Shown: positions 34,552-44,788, counted from the stretch's first letter. The stretch: 64,000 nucleotides of DNA from Mycobacterium paraterrae (GCF_022430545.2 NZ_CP092488.2:2666001-2730000); one strand, 5' to 3'. The notes: generated by a model from the sequence alone, not told the origin. Made by a program: numbers and translations.

Positions 34552-35247
34552 GTGCACGAGGCGGGTGAACCAAGCATCGGGGCCGATGCCTGGCCCGCCC
34601 GCTGGCCGCCCGTCGATGCCGAGAAGCCCGGCGTCGGATGGTTCCGGTTCTGGTTCGTCGGCCAGCGTTGGGAGTGGTCCGACGAATTGGCCCGGATGCA
34701 CGGCTACCAACCGGGAACGGTCGAGCCGACGACCGAACTGCTGCTTTCCCACAAACATCCCGACGACCTGAGCCACGTCCAGGACATGCTCGACCGGGCG
34801 CTGCTGTCCAGGGGTTCGTTTTCCGGCCGCCACCGCTTCGTCGACACGGCCGGCAATGTGCACGACGCGGTCGTGGTGGCCGACCGGGTGTCCGACGACG
34901 CCGGGGTGGTGGTCGGGACCGCCGGCTACTACTTGGACCTGACCGCGACCTTCATCGAGAACCGTCAGAACGCGCTTGACGAAGCGCTGCCCGATCTGTT
35001 CGAGGCGCGCGCCGTCATTGAGCAGGCCAAAGGCATCCTGATGGCGATGTACCGGGTCAGTCCCGAGCAGGCCTTCGGGGTGTTGAAATGGCGGTCGCAG
35101 GAGACCAATACCAAACTGCGATCCCTGGCTAGGCAACTCATCGCCGAAATCTCAACGCAGCCAACGCCGTCGGCGGACACCCAGGCCGCCTTCGATCATC
35201 TGCTGCTCACCGTGCACCAACGTATCCCGGTCGAACCCACCGGTTAG
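34552..35247 (+). CDS. PAS-ANTAR RNA-binding regulator
   Basis: 231 aa. A PAS-like domain (~25-130: GVGWFRFWFVGQRWEWSDELARMHGYQPG, then HPDDLSHVQDMLDRALLSRGSFSGRHRFVD) is followed by ANTAR (~155-210: LFEARAVIEQAKGILMAMYRVSPEQAFGVLKWRSQETNTKLRSLARQLI). ANTAR domains bind paired hairpins in mRNA leaders and block termination. No obvious tandem-hexaloop target is seen next to the gene. GGAAGGA lies eight bases before the chosen GTG; ATG at 34543 is the alternative. First gene of a signalling block. Confidence 0.88.
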   Translation: MHEAGEPSIGADAWPARWPPVDAEKPGVGWFRFWFVGQRWEWSDELARMHGYQPGTVEPTTELLLSHKHPDDLSHVQDMLDRALLSRGSFSGRHRFVDTAGNVHDAVVVADRVSDDAGVVVGTAGYYLDLTATFIENRQNALDEALPDLFEARAVIEQAKGILMAMYRVSPEQAFGVLKWRSQETNTKLRSLARQLIAEISTQPTPSADTQAAFDHLLLTVHQRIPVEPTG

Positions 35248-35332
35248 CCGTCATGCCAGATAGGCTCCTTCGAACGGTGGATGGCAGGCGTTGGATCCAG
35301 CAGTTTGGAGCGCGTCGGAGCGGGTGAGCGAG

Positions 35333-35704
35333 ATGGAACTGTTGGTGGTCGACTGTGACGTTCGACCGGACGCAGTACTGGTGCACGCGTCGGGAGAGAT
35401 CGATTCCAGCACGGCCGGCGAACTGCGGTCTCAGCTGCAGGCCGCGCTGCGGCAGGCCGGCGCCCACGAATCTCGACTGCTGATCATCGATCTCAACGAC
35501 GTGACGTATTTCGGCAGCGCGGGACTGAACGCCGTCCTCGACACCCACAAACAGGGCCTGCGCGGTGGCACGACGGTGCGCCTGGTGGCCGACAACGGGT
35601 TGGTGGTCCGGCCGATCGAGGTGACCAATCTCGACAGCCTGCTCGACCTCTATCCCACACTCCCGGACGCATTGGAAGGCCGCGAATCCGAGCAGGAGTC
35701 GTGA
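35333..35704 (+). CDS. STAS-domain anti-sigma factor antagonist
   Basis: 123 aa from the ATG (an in-frame GTG at 35324 is possible). A single STAS domain: VLVHASGEIDSSTAGELRSQLQAAL, then LLIIDLNDVTYFGSAGLNAVLDTHKQG with the usual phosphorylatable Ser in the FGSAGL loop. Such proteins release sigma factors by binding an RsbW-type kinase when dephosphorylated. Its stop overlaps the start of the hybrid kinase/phosphatase gene by 4 nt (GTGA), which carries both kinase and PP2C activities needed for the switch. Confidence 0.9.
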   Translation: MELLVVDCDVRPDAVLVHASGEIDSSTAGELRSQLQAALRQAGAHESRLLIIDLNDVTYFGSAGLNAVLDTHKQGLRGGTTVRLVADNGLVVRPIEVTNLDSLLDLYPTLPDALEGRESEQES

Positions 35705-38700
35705 GCGGGCACGAACGCCGCGGCTGGCCGCGCGACGAAAGACTCCTGCCGCCCGACCTGGCCGCCGCCGTCGAGCTCGGCGGCGAGATGGGCCGCAGAT
35801 TCGCCGAATTCGATTGGACCGCACACCCTCTCGGGTCGCCGCAGTCATGGCCCACCGAGATGCGGTCGGCGGTCGCGATGCTGTTGACGTCGAGCTTTCC
35901 GATGGTCCTGTGGCTCGACACCGACGAGCTGTTCCTGATCTACAACGACGCCTACATACCGATCCTCGCCGACCGGCATCCTGCCGCCTTGGGCCAGCGC
36001 GGCCAGTACGCCTGGTGGGATGTATGGGAACCGGTCCGCCCGATGCTGGCCGGGGTCATCGACACCGGCATCGCGACGTGGTCCTACGACTTGATGCTGC
36101 CGATTGTGACCGAGGGACGTCGTCGCGAGCGCTACTTCACCTTCACCTACAGCCCGCTGGTCCGTGCCGACGGCACGACGTTCGGGCTGATGTGTCCGTC
36201 GTTCGAAACCACCGAGCGAGTGCTCAGCGAGCGACGGCTGCAACTGCTCAACGAGGTGGCCGCGGCGGTCATGGACACCAACACGATCGACGATGCCGTG
36301 CAGGCAGCGGTCGCGGTGTGCGCCAACCGGCCCGACGTGCCGTTCGTCGCCATGTACGTCGGCGATCCGGAGGCGTCCGATGTCACGCTGCGCGCGGCCA
36401 CGCCCTCGGTGCTCCCGCTGCTGCCGCCGACTCTGGCGGCGTTGACGAAATCCCAGGACTTGCCGCGCACCCGCGCCGAGACGCGGGTGATCGACGATGT
36501 CGCGGCCCTGATCGACGGTGTGCAGGACGTGTTGGGCGCTGAATGTCCCGACCATGCGCTGTTGCTACCGCTGGGCGAGGGATCGGCGGCGGGGGCGCTG
36601 CTGGTCGGAACGAATCCGCTGTGCGTGTTGGACGAGCAATACCTCGGCTTCTGTCAGCTCCTGGCCGACCAGTTGACCTCGGCGATGGCGTCGGCGGTCT
36701 CCTACGAACAGCAGCGGCGGCGGGCCGACGCCCTCGCCGAATTGGGCCACGCCAAGACGGCCTTCCTCACCAACGTGAGTCACGAATTTCGCACACCGCT
36801 CACGCTGTTGTTGGGGCCGCTCGACGATGCGTTGGCGGCGACCACGCCCGAAAGCGTGATGGCCAACCGCCTGAGCACCGCTCGGCGCAATGCGGGCCGG
36901 CTGCAGCGGTTAGTCGACTCGCTGCTGGATTTCTCTCGCATCGAAGCCGGCCGGGCCACTGCAGAGCTCGTCTGCACCGACGTCGGCGCGCTGACGGCAC
37001 ACATCGCGTCGTCGTTCGCCGAGCTGTGTCAGCGCGCGAATCTCGACCTGGTGCTCGACTGTCAGCCCGTGCTGGCCGACGTCGATCCGGGCCTGTGGGA
37101 GACCGTCATCCTCAACCTGATGTCCAACGCGGTCAAGTACACCCTGTCCGGTTCCATCAAGGTCACCACGCACAACGACAAAGCCTTCTGTCGCATCACC
37201 GTTCGCGACACCGGCGTCGGCATTTCCAGGGCGGACTTGAAGCGGTTGGGGGAGAGGTTCTTTCGTGCGGACGGTACGCACGGGCGCAGCGTCGAGGGCA
37301 CCGGGATCGGATTGTCGCTGGTGCAGGGGCTCGTCGACTTGCACCACGGCACAGTCGAATTCGAAAGCGAGCCCGGTCGCGGCACCGCCGTCACCATCCG
37401 GTTGCCCCGGTCGGCGGCAGACACGCCAGTGGCCCATTCCTCCTCGGCGTTGCTGGAGAACCCGTACGTGATCGAGGCGGACCAATGGGTGGGACCCCGA
37501 CCGGGGGCAAGCGATCTGCAGCCTGCACCCGACGGCCGCGAGTTGGTGCTGGTCGCCGATGACAACGCTGACATGCGAGCACATTTGCACCGGGTGCTCT
37601 CACCGCGCTGGCGAACGGTGCTGGTCCACGACGGCCAGAAAGCACTCGAGGCGATCCGTGCGCTTCGCCCCGACATCGTGATCACCGACGTGATGATGCC
37701 GCGACTGGACGGCTTCGAACTGGTCGAGGAGATCCGCGCCGATTCCGCGCTGGCGTCCACCCCCGTGCTGATGCTCTCGGCGCGGGCCGGTGCGGACGCT
37801 GTCAGCGAGGGATTCGCGAGCGGCGCGGACGACTATCTGCCGAAGCCGTTCAGGTCCCAGGACCTGATCGATCGCGTCGCGGCGCGACTAGCGGCCAAGG
37901 CGCGCGAACGCGACAGCAGGCGAACCAGCGATGCCCGGGCGCAGCAAGCTTTGTATTTCGCGCAACTCGAGGCCGCGCTGCAGGGGGCCGATACCGGCGC
38001 GGCGATCGTGGCGGCGTTGCAGGGTGCGGAATTCGTGCCGGGTGAGCCGCCGACCATCTGCCTCGGTCTGCTCGACGAAGAGGCGAAGAACCTCCGCTTC
38101 GAGTACGGCGCTCCGGTGGCGCCCGAAATTCGCGACCGCTACCACATTGCCTCGATGGACACCCCGATCGTGCCGGTGGACGTGGTCAGGTCCGGGCAGC
38201 CGATGGTCATCACCGACACGCTCAATCTCAGCTCGCGCTACCGGCACGTGGTCGGTGAGACGTCCAACGCGGTGCGGTCCTGCATCAGCCAGCCGCTGCG
38301 CGGTATGGACGGTAAGATCGTCGGTTCGCTCGGCATGCTCTGGCCCAGGCCCAGAGAATTCCAGCCGGCCGAAATCGATTGGGCCGCACACGTTGCCAGA
38401 ATCACCCAGTCGGCAGTCGACCGCATCCGCAGCGTGCAACGCGAACACCAGATCGCCGTCGACTTCCAGGACCACTTGCTGGACCTGGACCATGGTTCGA
38501 CGGCGGCGGTGGTCGCCGCGGTCTATCAGCCCGGTGGTGAAGCGATGCGGGTCGGCGGTGACTGGTACCTGGTCATGCCGCTGGAACAGCAAGGCCGGAT
38601 TGCGATTTCGGTCGGCGACGTGGTCGGGCACGGCCTGCCCGCCGCGATCGCGATGAGCCGATTGCGGGCCGGAGTGGCCGCCAGCGCGCTGACCGATGCC

Positions 38701-39615
38701 GACCCGGGCGCGGTATTGGGGAACCTGGACCGCTACGCGGCCAAGGTGCCGGGGGCGCGGTGCGCGACGGTCAGCTACGCGGTGATCGACGACGGCTCGG
38801 ATCCGGACACCGGCGACGGCGTGGCCCGCATCAGTTATTCCTGTGCGGGCCATCCCTATCCGCTGCTGGTGGCTCCCGGCCAGCCGCCGGTGTTCCTCTC
38901 AGACGGTCGACGCCCTCCGGTCGCCGCCTGGGAAAGCCCGTTGAAGCAGAACACCGCGGTGCACGAATTACCCAGCGGCAGTGTCATTCTGCTGTACACC
39001 GATGGGCTGATCGAGCGGCCCGGTGAACCCCTCGATGACGGCTTCGCGCGTTTGCAAGGGGCCGCGGCTTACCGCGCCGACCTCCCGGTCGGGGACCTGT
39101 GCGACGAACTGCTCGAGCGGATGGCCCCGGACGGCGGCTACACCGACGACGTCGTGCTGCTGGCGCTGCGTCCCTGTCACAGCTCGGACCGCAGCTTTGC
39201 CACTGTGGTGGCCGCGTCGCTGGACAACATCGCCGATGCCCGACATCGTATGCGCGACTGGCTTTCTGGTCTCGACGTCGATCCGCGTCGGGAATCCGAC
39301 ATCCTGCTGGCCACCGGTGAAGCGGTGACCAACGCGATCGAACACGGGTGTGGCGGCGACGGCACCATGACGGTGTCCATCGAAGCGTTCGTGCGCGGGC
39401 GGACCGTCACCGCGACCGTGACCGACGCGGGCCAATGGTCCGGCGACTCATCGGCATCCCAGCGAAGTCAGGAGCGCGGCCGCGGCCTGACGATGATCAA
39501 CGGTCTCGCCGACGACGCGAAAACCGTGCGCACCGCCGCCGGCACCCGGGTCACGCTGACGTTCGAGGAGGCAGTGCTGCCGGAGGATGGTCTTGTGGAA
39601 GGCATGACATCGTGA
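35701..39615 (+). CDS. Hybrid His kinase-receiver-GAF-PP2C-anti-sigma-kinase protein
   Basis: 1304 aa in one frame. Order: PAS-like (~55-180, PMVLWLDTDELFLIYNDAYIP), GAF (~185-335), HisKA with His361 in VSHEFRTPLTLL, GHKL ATPase (~455-575, NLMSNAVKYT, GVGISRADLKRLGERFFR, GTGIGLSLV), receiver (~615-730, acidic DD, phospho-Asp663 in ITDVMMPRLDG, Lys715 in PKPF), second GAF (~760-910), SpoIIE/PP2C phosphatase (~935-1160, GGDWYLV, GDVVGHGLPAA, DDVVLLAL) and a second GHKL ATPase of RsbW type (~1170-1295, ATGEAVTNAIEHG, ERGRGLTMINGLAD). It joins a two-component phosphorelay and a partner-switching sigma regulator in one chain. STAS genes overlap both ends. Confidence 0.93.
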   Translation: MSGHERRGWPRDERLLPPDLAAAVELGGEMGRRFAEFDWTAHPLGSPQSWPTEMRSAVAMLLTSSFPMVLWLDTDELFLIYNDAYIPILADRHPAALGQRGQYAWWDVWEPVRPMLAGVIDTGIATWSYDLMLPIVTEGRRRERYFTFTYSPLVRADGTTFGLMCPSFETTERVLSERRLQLLNEVAAAVMDTNTIDDAVQAAVAVCANRPDVPFVAMYVGDPEASDVTLRAATPSVLPLLPPTLAALTKSQDLPRTRAETRVIDDVAALIDGVQDVLGAECPDHALLLPLGEGSAAGALLVGTNPLCVLDEQYLGFCQLLADQLTSAMASAVSYEQQRRRADALAELGHAKTAFLTNVSHEFRTPLTLLLGPLDDALAATTPESVMANRLSTARRNAGRLQRLVDSLLDFSRIEAGRATAELVCTDVGALTAHIASSFAELCQRANLDLVLDCQPVLADVDPGLWETVILNLMSNAVKYTLSGSIKVTTHNDKAFCRITVRDTGVGISRADLKRLGERFFRADGTHGRSVEGTGIGLSLVQGLVDLHHGTVEFESEPGRGTAVTIRLPRSAADTPVAHSSSALLENPYVIEADQWVGPRPGASDLQPAPDGRELVLVADDNADMRAHLHRVLSPRWRTVLVHDGQKALEAIRALRPDIVITDVMMPRLDGFELVEEIRADSALASTPVLMLSARAGADAVSEGFASGADDYLPKPFRSQDLIDRVAARLAAKARERDSRRTSDARAQQALYFAQLEAALQGADTGAAIVAALQGAEFVPGEPPTICLGLLDEEAKNLRFEYGAPVAPEIRDRYHIASMDTPIVPVDVVRSGQPMVITDTLNLSSRYRHVVGETSNAVRSCISQPLRGMDGKIVGSLGMLWPRPREFQPAEIDWAAHVARITQSAVDRIRSVQREHQIAVDFQDHLLDLDHGSTAAVVAAVYQPGGEAMRVGGDWYLVMPLEQQGRIAISVGDVVGHGLPAAIAMSRLRAGVAASALTDADPGAVLGNLDRYAAKVPGARCATVSYAVIDDGSDPDTGDGVARISYSCAGHPYPLLVAPGQPPVFLSDGRRPPVAAWESPLKQNTAVHELPSGSVILLYTDGLIERPGEPLDDGFARLQGAAAYRADLPVGDLCDELLERMAPDGGYTDDVVLLALRPCHSSDRSFATVVAASLDNIADARHRMRDWLSGLDVDPRRESDILLATGEAVTNAIEHGCGGDGTMTVSIEAFVRGRTVTATVTDAGQWSGDSSASQRSQERGRGLTMINGLADDAKTVRTAAGTRVTLTFEEAVLPEDGLVEGMTS

Positions 39616-39944
39616 GCCGCGCGGAGTTTCAGCTGCAGACGGCACTGGAGTCGACGCCGTTGGAGGTGACCGTGACCGGTGAGGTCGACGCCTCCAATGT
39701 CGTCGAGTTCAACCGATCGGTACGCGACCTTCCCGGCGAGCGGCCGATGATCCTGCACCTGAGCAAGGTGAAATATCTGGACAGCGCAGGCTTCTCGACA
39801 CTGGATCGGCTGCTCGCTGACCATGAGGTCGTTATTGTGTTGGCGCCGAACAGCTTCATGTATCGGGTGGCGGAATTGATGTGCATGCCGATCCATCATG
39901 ACGCGAAGGCCGCGCGCCGGGCCTTGCGCGGCGGTAATAGCTGA
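39612..39944 (+). CDS. Second STAS-domain protein
   Basis: 110 aa, GTG start within the stop of the hybrid gene. STAS fold: LEVTVTGEVDASNVVEFNRSVRD, MILHLSKVKYLDSAGFSTLDRLLADH with Ser in the LDSAGF loop. It is shorter than the upstream STAS protein and diverged from it, so the operon supplies two different potential partners for one kinase/phosphatase. Confidence 0.88.
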   Translation: MSRAEFQLQTALESTPLEVTVTGEVDASNVVEFNRSVRDLPGERPMILHLSKVKYLDSAGFSTLDRLLADHEVVIVLAPNSFMYRVAELMCMPIHHDAKAARRALRGGNS

Positions 39945-39949
39945 GTTCG

Positions 39950-40231
39950 CTACTCGGCGTCCTCGATGGCCTCGCCGAGCTCCTCGAGAAGTTTGTTGTG
40001 ATGGTTGCTGGCCAGCAGATGACCCGCGGCGATGACAAGCGCGACCGGCCAATCGATGAGCTCGAACGCCGCTAAGGCCGCAAGTCCGCCGTAGTAGGCC
40101 AGCGCCTCTGGCCGCGGAATGTCGACCTGTCCGAATACCGGAAGGTTGATCGCGAACGTTTCCCCTTCCCGGATATGTGCGACGGCGTCTGCCTGCGACG
40201 TTCCCCGGCGCGCATTCTTTTCGGCCATCAT
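39950..40231 (-). CDS. Small membrane protein (Rv0424c-like)
   Basis: 93 aa. A polar N-terminus (KNARRGTSQADAVAHIREGE) is followed by a hydrophobic helical hairpin (~42-74, ALAYYGGLAALAAFELIDWPVALVIAAGHLL) and a charged tail (LLEELGEAIED). Its place between thiC and ctpH matches Rv0424c of M. tuberculosis. It lies 58 bp downstream of ctpH on the same strand. Function unknown. Confidence 0.75.
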   Translation of the reverse strand: MMAEKNARRGTSQADAVAHIREGETFAINLPVFGQVDIPRPEALAYYGGLAALAAFELIDWPVALVIAAGHLLASNHHNKLLEELGEAIEDAE

Positions 40232-40289
40232 TTGCCTTTCGGTAACTTGAGCGTTGCCATTGTGACTGTTGGTGCGGTCACCGTCGGAA

Positions 40290-43200
40290 CTATGTCGACG
40301 ACCGATGCTCTTGCCGATCCACTAGGCGGAGCCGTGGCTGGCCTTCTGACTGTTCCGCTGACCCAGTTGTACGCCGCGTTGTGGCGCCTCGGCGCGGTCG
40401 AGGTGGTGTCGACTCGCTCGGATCCGAGTCGGTCGGATTCGCGAACGCCCGGCCCGCGACGGCCACAGCCGCAGTCGCAGCCCCGGCTGAGCCCAGCGCC
40501 TGCGCCCAGGCGAGCGGGCCGAGCGGAGTACAGCCGAGCAACTGGCTGACGCCGGGGATGCTGATCAGCGTGCCCATCACGGCCAGCGAGCCGCCCGCGG
40601 TCAGCACGACCAGCGGAGTCCGGGATTCCAGCAGCGTCTGACCCAGCTGCGCGGACACCAGCGCGACCAGGGCAACCGTCGACGCCCGTTGTGGCCGTCC
40701 GGTGAATCCGGCCATCGTCCAGGCCGCCGTCGCAGCCGCCGCGGTGGTGACACCGCGGATCGCGACGGCCTGCCACAGCGCCTGCTGGTCGGGGCCTCTG
40801 GCTGTGGCGCCGTCGGCCCCAGCCGGCCCGCTCGGCTTGCTGACCGCCAGCGCCGCGGCGGGAAGGGCGTCGGTGAAGATGTTGACCAGCAGCAGCTGAC
40901 GGGTGTTCAGCGGCGAATCGCCGGTGATCGCGCTGCCGATGATCGCGAACGCGACCTCCCCGGCGTTACCGCCGAGCAGCACCGACACCGCCGCCTGCAC
41001 CCGCCGCCACAGCTCACGGCCTTCGTCAATCGCGTTCAGCAGCGCCTCGATGCGGGCATCCAGCAGCACCACGTCAGCCGCGACGCTGGACGAGTCGCTG
41101 CCGCGCGCGACGACGCCGATGCCGACTGTGGCCGCCCGGATCGCGGCGGCGTCGTTGGCGCCGTCGCCGACCATCGCGCAGACCTTCCCGGCCCGCTCCA
41201 GCGTCTGGACCACCTGGACCTTGTTCTCGGGTGACATCCGGGCGAAGATGACCCGCTCGGTGACCACCCGCTCCTGGTCTTTGCGCGACAGCGCGTCCCA
41301 TTCGGCGCCGCTGATCACCTGGTCGGCGGTGATCGACATGCCCATCTCACGCGCAATCGCCGCGGCGGTGATGGGGTGGTCGCCGGTGATCAGCCGGATC
41401 CCGATCTCCCGCTCGGTGAGCGCCGCCAGCAGGGCGGGCGCCTCGGCGCGCGGGGTGTCGGACAATCCGAGGAAGCCGGCCAGCGAGAGCTCAGCACCGG
41501 CCAGATCGGCGATGGCGTCCTCGTCTTCGGCCACTAGCTGCGCCTGCTGTGGGGTCAACTGGCGGCGCGCGACCGCGATCACGCGCAGGCCCTCGGCCGC
41601 CAGCCCGCGGACGGTTTGGTCGATGTCGGGTCCGACGCCGTTGCAGGCGGCCAGCACGACCTCAGGTGCGCCCTTGACCGTCAGCTCGTCGCCCAGGACC
41701 GATGCCGAGAACGACCTACCGGACCGGAACGGCAGGTGCGCTGTGCTTTCCGCAGCCTTCGCCGCGGGGTCCGTGACCGACTTGGCCGCCTCGATGATGG
41801 CCCGGTCGGTGGCGTGTACCTGCGGGCTGCCGTTGGCGTCCGGTGCGGCGCTGGCCGCGCAGCGCAGCACCTCGTCACGGGAGTAACCGTCGGCGGGATG
41901 CACTTGCGACACCCGTAACCGGTTCTCCGACAGTGTCCCGGTCTTGTCGAAGCAGACGACGTCGACGCGGCCCAGCGCCTCCACCGACCGTGGAACCCGC
42001 ACCAGCGCACCGAAGTTCGTCAGTCGCCGGGCCGACGCCGCCTGCGCCAGGGTCGCTACCAACGGCATGCCTTCGGGGACCGCCGCCACGGTGATCGCGA
42101 TGCCGCTGGCGACGGCTTGGCGTAAACCCTTGCGGCGCAACAAGCCCAAGCCGCTGACCAGTAGTCCGCCGGTGACGCTGACCGGGAAGGCGCGGTTGGT
42201 GAGTTGACTGAGTTGATGTTCCAGACCGATCTGTGGCAGCTCGCTGGAGACCAGTTCGGCGGCCCGCCGCGCCTGGGTGTCGGCGCCGACGGCGGTCACC
42301 AGCGCGACCCCAGTGCCCGCGACGATCGTGGTGCCGCCGTAGAGCATGCAACGTCGCTCGGCCAGGTCGGCGCCAGGCGTGGGGTCGATCTGCTTTTCCA
42401 CCGGCAGCGACTCGCCGGTCAGGGTGGACTCGTCGACCTCGAGATCCTCTTCCTCGACCAGTCGAGCGTCCGCGGGCACCACCTCGTGGGTGCGCACTTC
42501 GATCACGTCGCCGGGCTGCAAGTCCGCGGCCAGCACGTCGGTGTAGACCGACGACCCGTCTGCCTGGAACGTCACCTTGCGGGCTGGCGGGATCTGTTGC
42601 GCCAGAAGCTCATTGAGTCGGCTTTCGGCGCGTAGCCGTTGACTGGCCGCCAGCATCGAGTTACCGGTGAGCACCGAGCCGACCAGCACCGCGTCCACCG
42701 GTGAGCCGAGGACCGCGCTGGCCGCCGAGCCGAGCGCCAGCACGGGTGTCAGCGGGTCGGACAACTCGGCCCGCACCGCCTTCAGGAACTGCCAGATCGC
42801 CTGACGCGGGCGGTCGGTCAACTCGGCGCCTCGATACGCCGTCTCCTTCGCGCGGGTGGCTATGCCCTGGCGAGGCTGCACCGCCAGCCGGACATCCGGT
42901 GGCGGCAACATCTTTCGAACCTGCTCGATCGACATTGCGTGCCACTCGTGAATTGGGGCGGGCAGCGGTGTCGGTTCGCGTAACACGCGGCGGGCCATCA
43001 GGTAACCGGACAGCAGGCCGGCAGCGGCACCCGTCGTCACCGGGCCGGGGCCACGTCCGCGTACCCCCGGCACCATCAGCAGAGCGCCCAAAGCCGTTGC
43101 TCCGGTTGCTATTTCGATGCCTCGCTTGCTCGCCGACTTGGCCGCCGGGATGGCATGCAGCAGCCGCCACGCACTGTCCAGGTCGCTCAGGATCAGGTCC

Positions 43201-44762
43201 GCGGTCCACGGTGGTGGTTCGGAGTCGGAGTCGGGCATCAGGCCCAAGCCGATGTCGGCTGACGAAAGTGCTTGCGCTGCAGCCGATGAGATCACCGCGA
43301 CGGTGTGCCCTGCGTCTTGCAGGTCGGCCAACGCCGTGGCGAGCGCGATGTCCATCGGCATCTGGCGCCAAGGACGTAGCTCGTCGAACGCGGGTTGCAG
43401 CTCGCCGAGGTCGTCGATGTCGACAGAGATCAGCTCCAGACCGGCCCGCCGTGCCTCCGCCAGCACGGCCGAGGCCAAGGGGTGGTGGGTCGGGCCGATC
43501 AGCGCCTCCACCTTCGCATCGACCGGATGCCAGCCAACCGTGAGGCCTTTGTTCTCCAGCAGCAGCTGGGCGCGGTTCCAGGCCGGTGTCAGCTCGGCCT
43601 CGTTCGCGCCGCGGACGCGGACCACCCGCAGGGTGTTGGTGCACAGCACTCGGGGGTCGATCAGCACCGCGTCGATGCGGTCGAGCCAACGAAGCTTTTC
43701 GGGCCGCAGCGGCAACACCTCGTGCTGTTGGGCCAGGCCCTGCCCCAGGGCGGCGGCGAACGATTCGCGAGTAGTGCGCGAGGCTTTCGGAGTGGTGACA
43801 AGCGTCGCGGTCGAGGCCAGCGCCACGTTGCGGGTAAAGGCTCCGACTCCCGCGGTAGCGAGCACCTGGCCCCACGCGCTGCGCCGACCATGCCGCTCGA
43901 CCGGGCCCTCGGCCGGAGGCACCGGCCGCGACGGCGGATAGACCTCGGCATGGTCGGCGTGGCGGGCCAGTGCGGGCTCGTGGCGACCCCAGGCCCGCGC
44001 CTCGGCCTGGAACTCAGAAGCCTTGAGGATCTCCATCGCCAGGTCGACGGCCAACGAGGCGGGCGACAACTCCAGGACGTGCGCGACCACCATCGCGACG
44101 GACAACACCGCGTCGGTCGCCGAGTGGCCAATGCTGTCTTCGAGCAGCTTGCGTAGCCGCGGCTGGTAGTCGACCGTGACGACCAGCGCTTCGACGCCGT
44201 CGAAAAGGTGCGGCCACCGCAGCACCCGGCCCACCATGGCGGCGCTGACGCCGACCGCGGTGGCGCCGACACCCAACGCATTGGTGGCCAGCAGCAGTCC
44301 GTCGCCGGGGAGCGGTTTGGGACGCGTGTCGTTGCGCTGTTCATCGACGGCATTGCTTGCCCGCCAACGGTTTTCGGCGTCGTCGACATCACGGCAGAGG
44401 TCGCGCAGCGAGATGTGATCGCCGGCCAGGGTGACCACGATGCGCGACAGCGGCCGGTTGACGCTGACGGACTTCACTCCCGGCCGCGCGCGCACGGCGT
44501 CGACCACGAAGCGACCGAGTTCGGCGCCGTCCGGGCCGTCGAGTCCGCGGACCTCGACCCACGCGCGACCTCGTCCGCGCCAACTGTGCCGGGTCAACGT
44601 GGGAGTCGGCAGCCCGGAAGTCAGGGCCCTGGCGCCTTCCCGAACCGGGATGGCGGCCATGGTCAGACCGGTTGAGGCCGCCGTACCTAGGGAGTCGACC
44701 AGCGCGGACGTCGCCGCAAAACCCATGGTGACCGCGCGCAGCGGAAAGGATGCTCGCACCAA
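40290..44762 (-). CDS. ctpH: P-type cation ATPase CtpH
   Basis: 1490 aa (M. tuberculosis CtpH ~1539). The N-terminal ~600 residues include HMA-like segments (AWVEVRGLDGPDGAELGRFVVDAVRARPGVKSV) and a region resembling a degenerate second ATPase unit (VAVISSAAAQALSSADIGLGL). The canonical pump follows: actuator TLTGESLPVEK, phosphorylation Asp939 in CFDKTGTLSENR, nucleotide site VKGAPEVVL, hinge MVGDGANDAAAIRAATVGIGV, and C-terminal TM helices. Similar mycobacterial P-type pumps (CtpH/CtpI class) are large and resemble Ca2+ transporters; ion specificity is not certain from sequence. Confidence 0.92.
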   Translation of the reverse strand: MVRASFPLRAVTMGFAATSALVDSLGTAASTGLTMAAIPVREGARALTSGLPTPTLTRHSWRGRGRAWVEVRGLDGPDGAELGRFVVDAVRARPGVKSVSVNRPLSRIVVTLAGDHISLRDLCRDVDDAENRWRASNAVDEQRNDTRPKPLPGDGLLLATNALGVGATAVGVSAAMVGRVLRWPHLFDGVEALVVTVDYQPRLRKLLEDSIGHSATDAVLSVAMVVAHVLELSPASLAVDLAMEILKASEFQAEARAWGRHEPALARHADHAEVYPPSRPVPPAEGPVERHGRRSAWGQVLATAGVGAFTRNVALASTATLVTTPKASRTTRESFAAALGQGLAQQHEVLPLRPEKLRWLDRIDAVLIDPRVLCTNTLRVVRVRGANEAELTPAWNRAQLLLENKGLTVGWHPVDAKVEALIGPTHHPLASAVLAEARRAGLELISVDIDDLGELQPAFDELRPWRQMPMDIALATALADLQDAGHTVAVISSAAAQALSSADIGLGLMPDSDSEPPPWTADLILSDLDSAWRLLHAIPAAKSASKRGIEIATGATALGALLMVPGVRGRGPGPVTTGAAAGLLSGYLMARRVLREPTPLPAPIHEWHAMSIEQVRKMLPPPDVRLAVQPRQGIATRAKETAYRGAELTDRPRQAIWQFLKAVRAELSDPLTPVLALGSAASAVLGSPVDAVLVGSVLTGNSMLAASQRLRAESRLNELLAQQIPPARKVTFQADGSSVYTDVLAADLQPGDVIEVRTHEVVPADARLVEEEDLEVDESTLTGESLPVEKQIDPTPGADLAERRCMLYGGTTIVAGTGVALVTAVGADTQARRAAELVSSELPQIGLEHQLSQLTNRAFPVSVTGGLLVSGLGLLRRKGLRQAVASGIAITVAAVPEGMPLVATLAQAASARRLTNFGALVRVPRSVEALGRVDVVCFDKTGTLSENRLRVSQVHPADGYSRDEVLRCAASAAPDANGSPQVHATDRAIIEAAKSVTDPAAKAAESTAHLPFRSGRSFSASVLGDELTVKGAPEVVLAACNGVGPDIDQTVRGLAAEGLRVIAVARRQLTPQQAQLVAEDEDAIADLAGAELSLAGFLGLSDTPRAEAPALLAALTEREIGIRLITGDHPITAAAIAREMGMSITADQVISGAEWDALSRKDQERVVTERVIFARMSPENKVQVVQTLERAGKVCAMVGDGANDAAAIRAATVGIGVVARGSDSSSVAADVVLLDARIEALLNAIDEGRELWRRVQAAVSVLLGGNAGEVAFAIIGSAITGDSPLNTRQLLLVNIFTDALPAAALAVSKPSGPAGADGATARGPDQQALWQAVAIRGVTTAAAATAAWTMAGFTGRPQRASTVALVALVSAQLGQTLLESRTPLVVLTAGGSLAVMGTLISIPGVSQLLGCTPLGPLAWAQALGSAGAATAAVAVAGRAFANPTDSDPSESTPPRPRRGATTRRTTGSAEQSEGQPRLRLVDRQEHRSST

Positions 44763-44788
44763 CGCGACGCTACCTACTTGTCTTCAGA

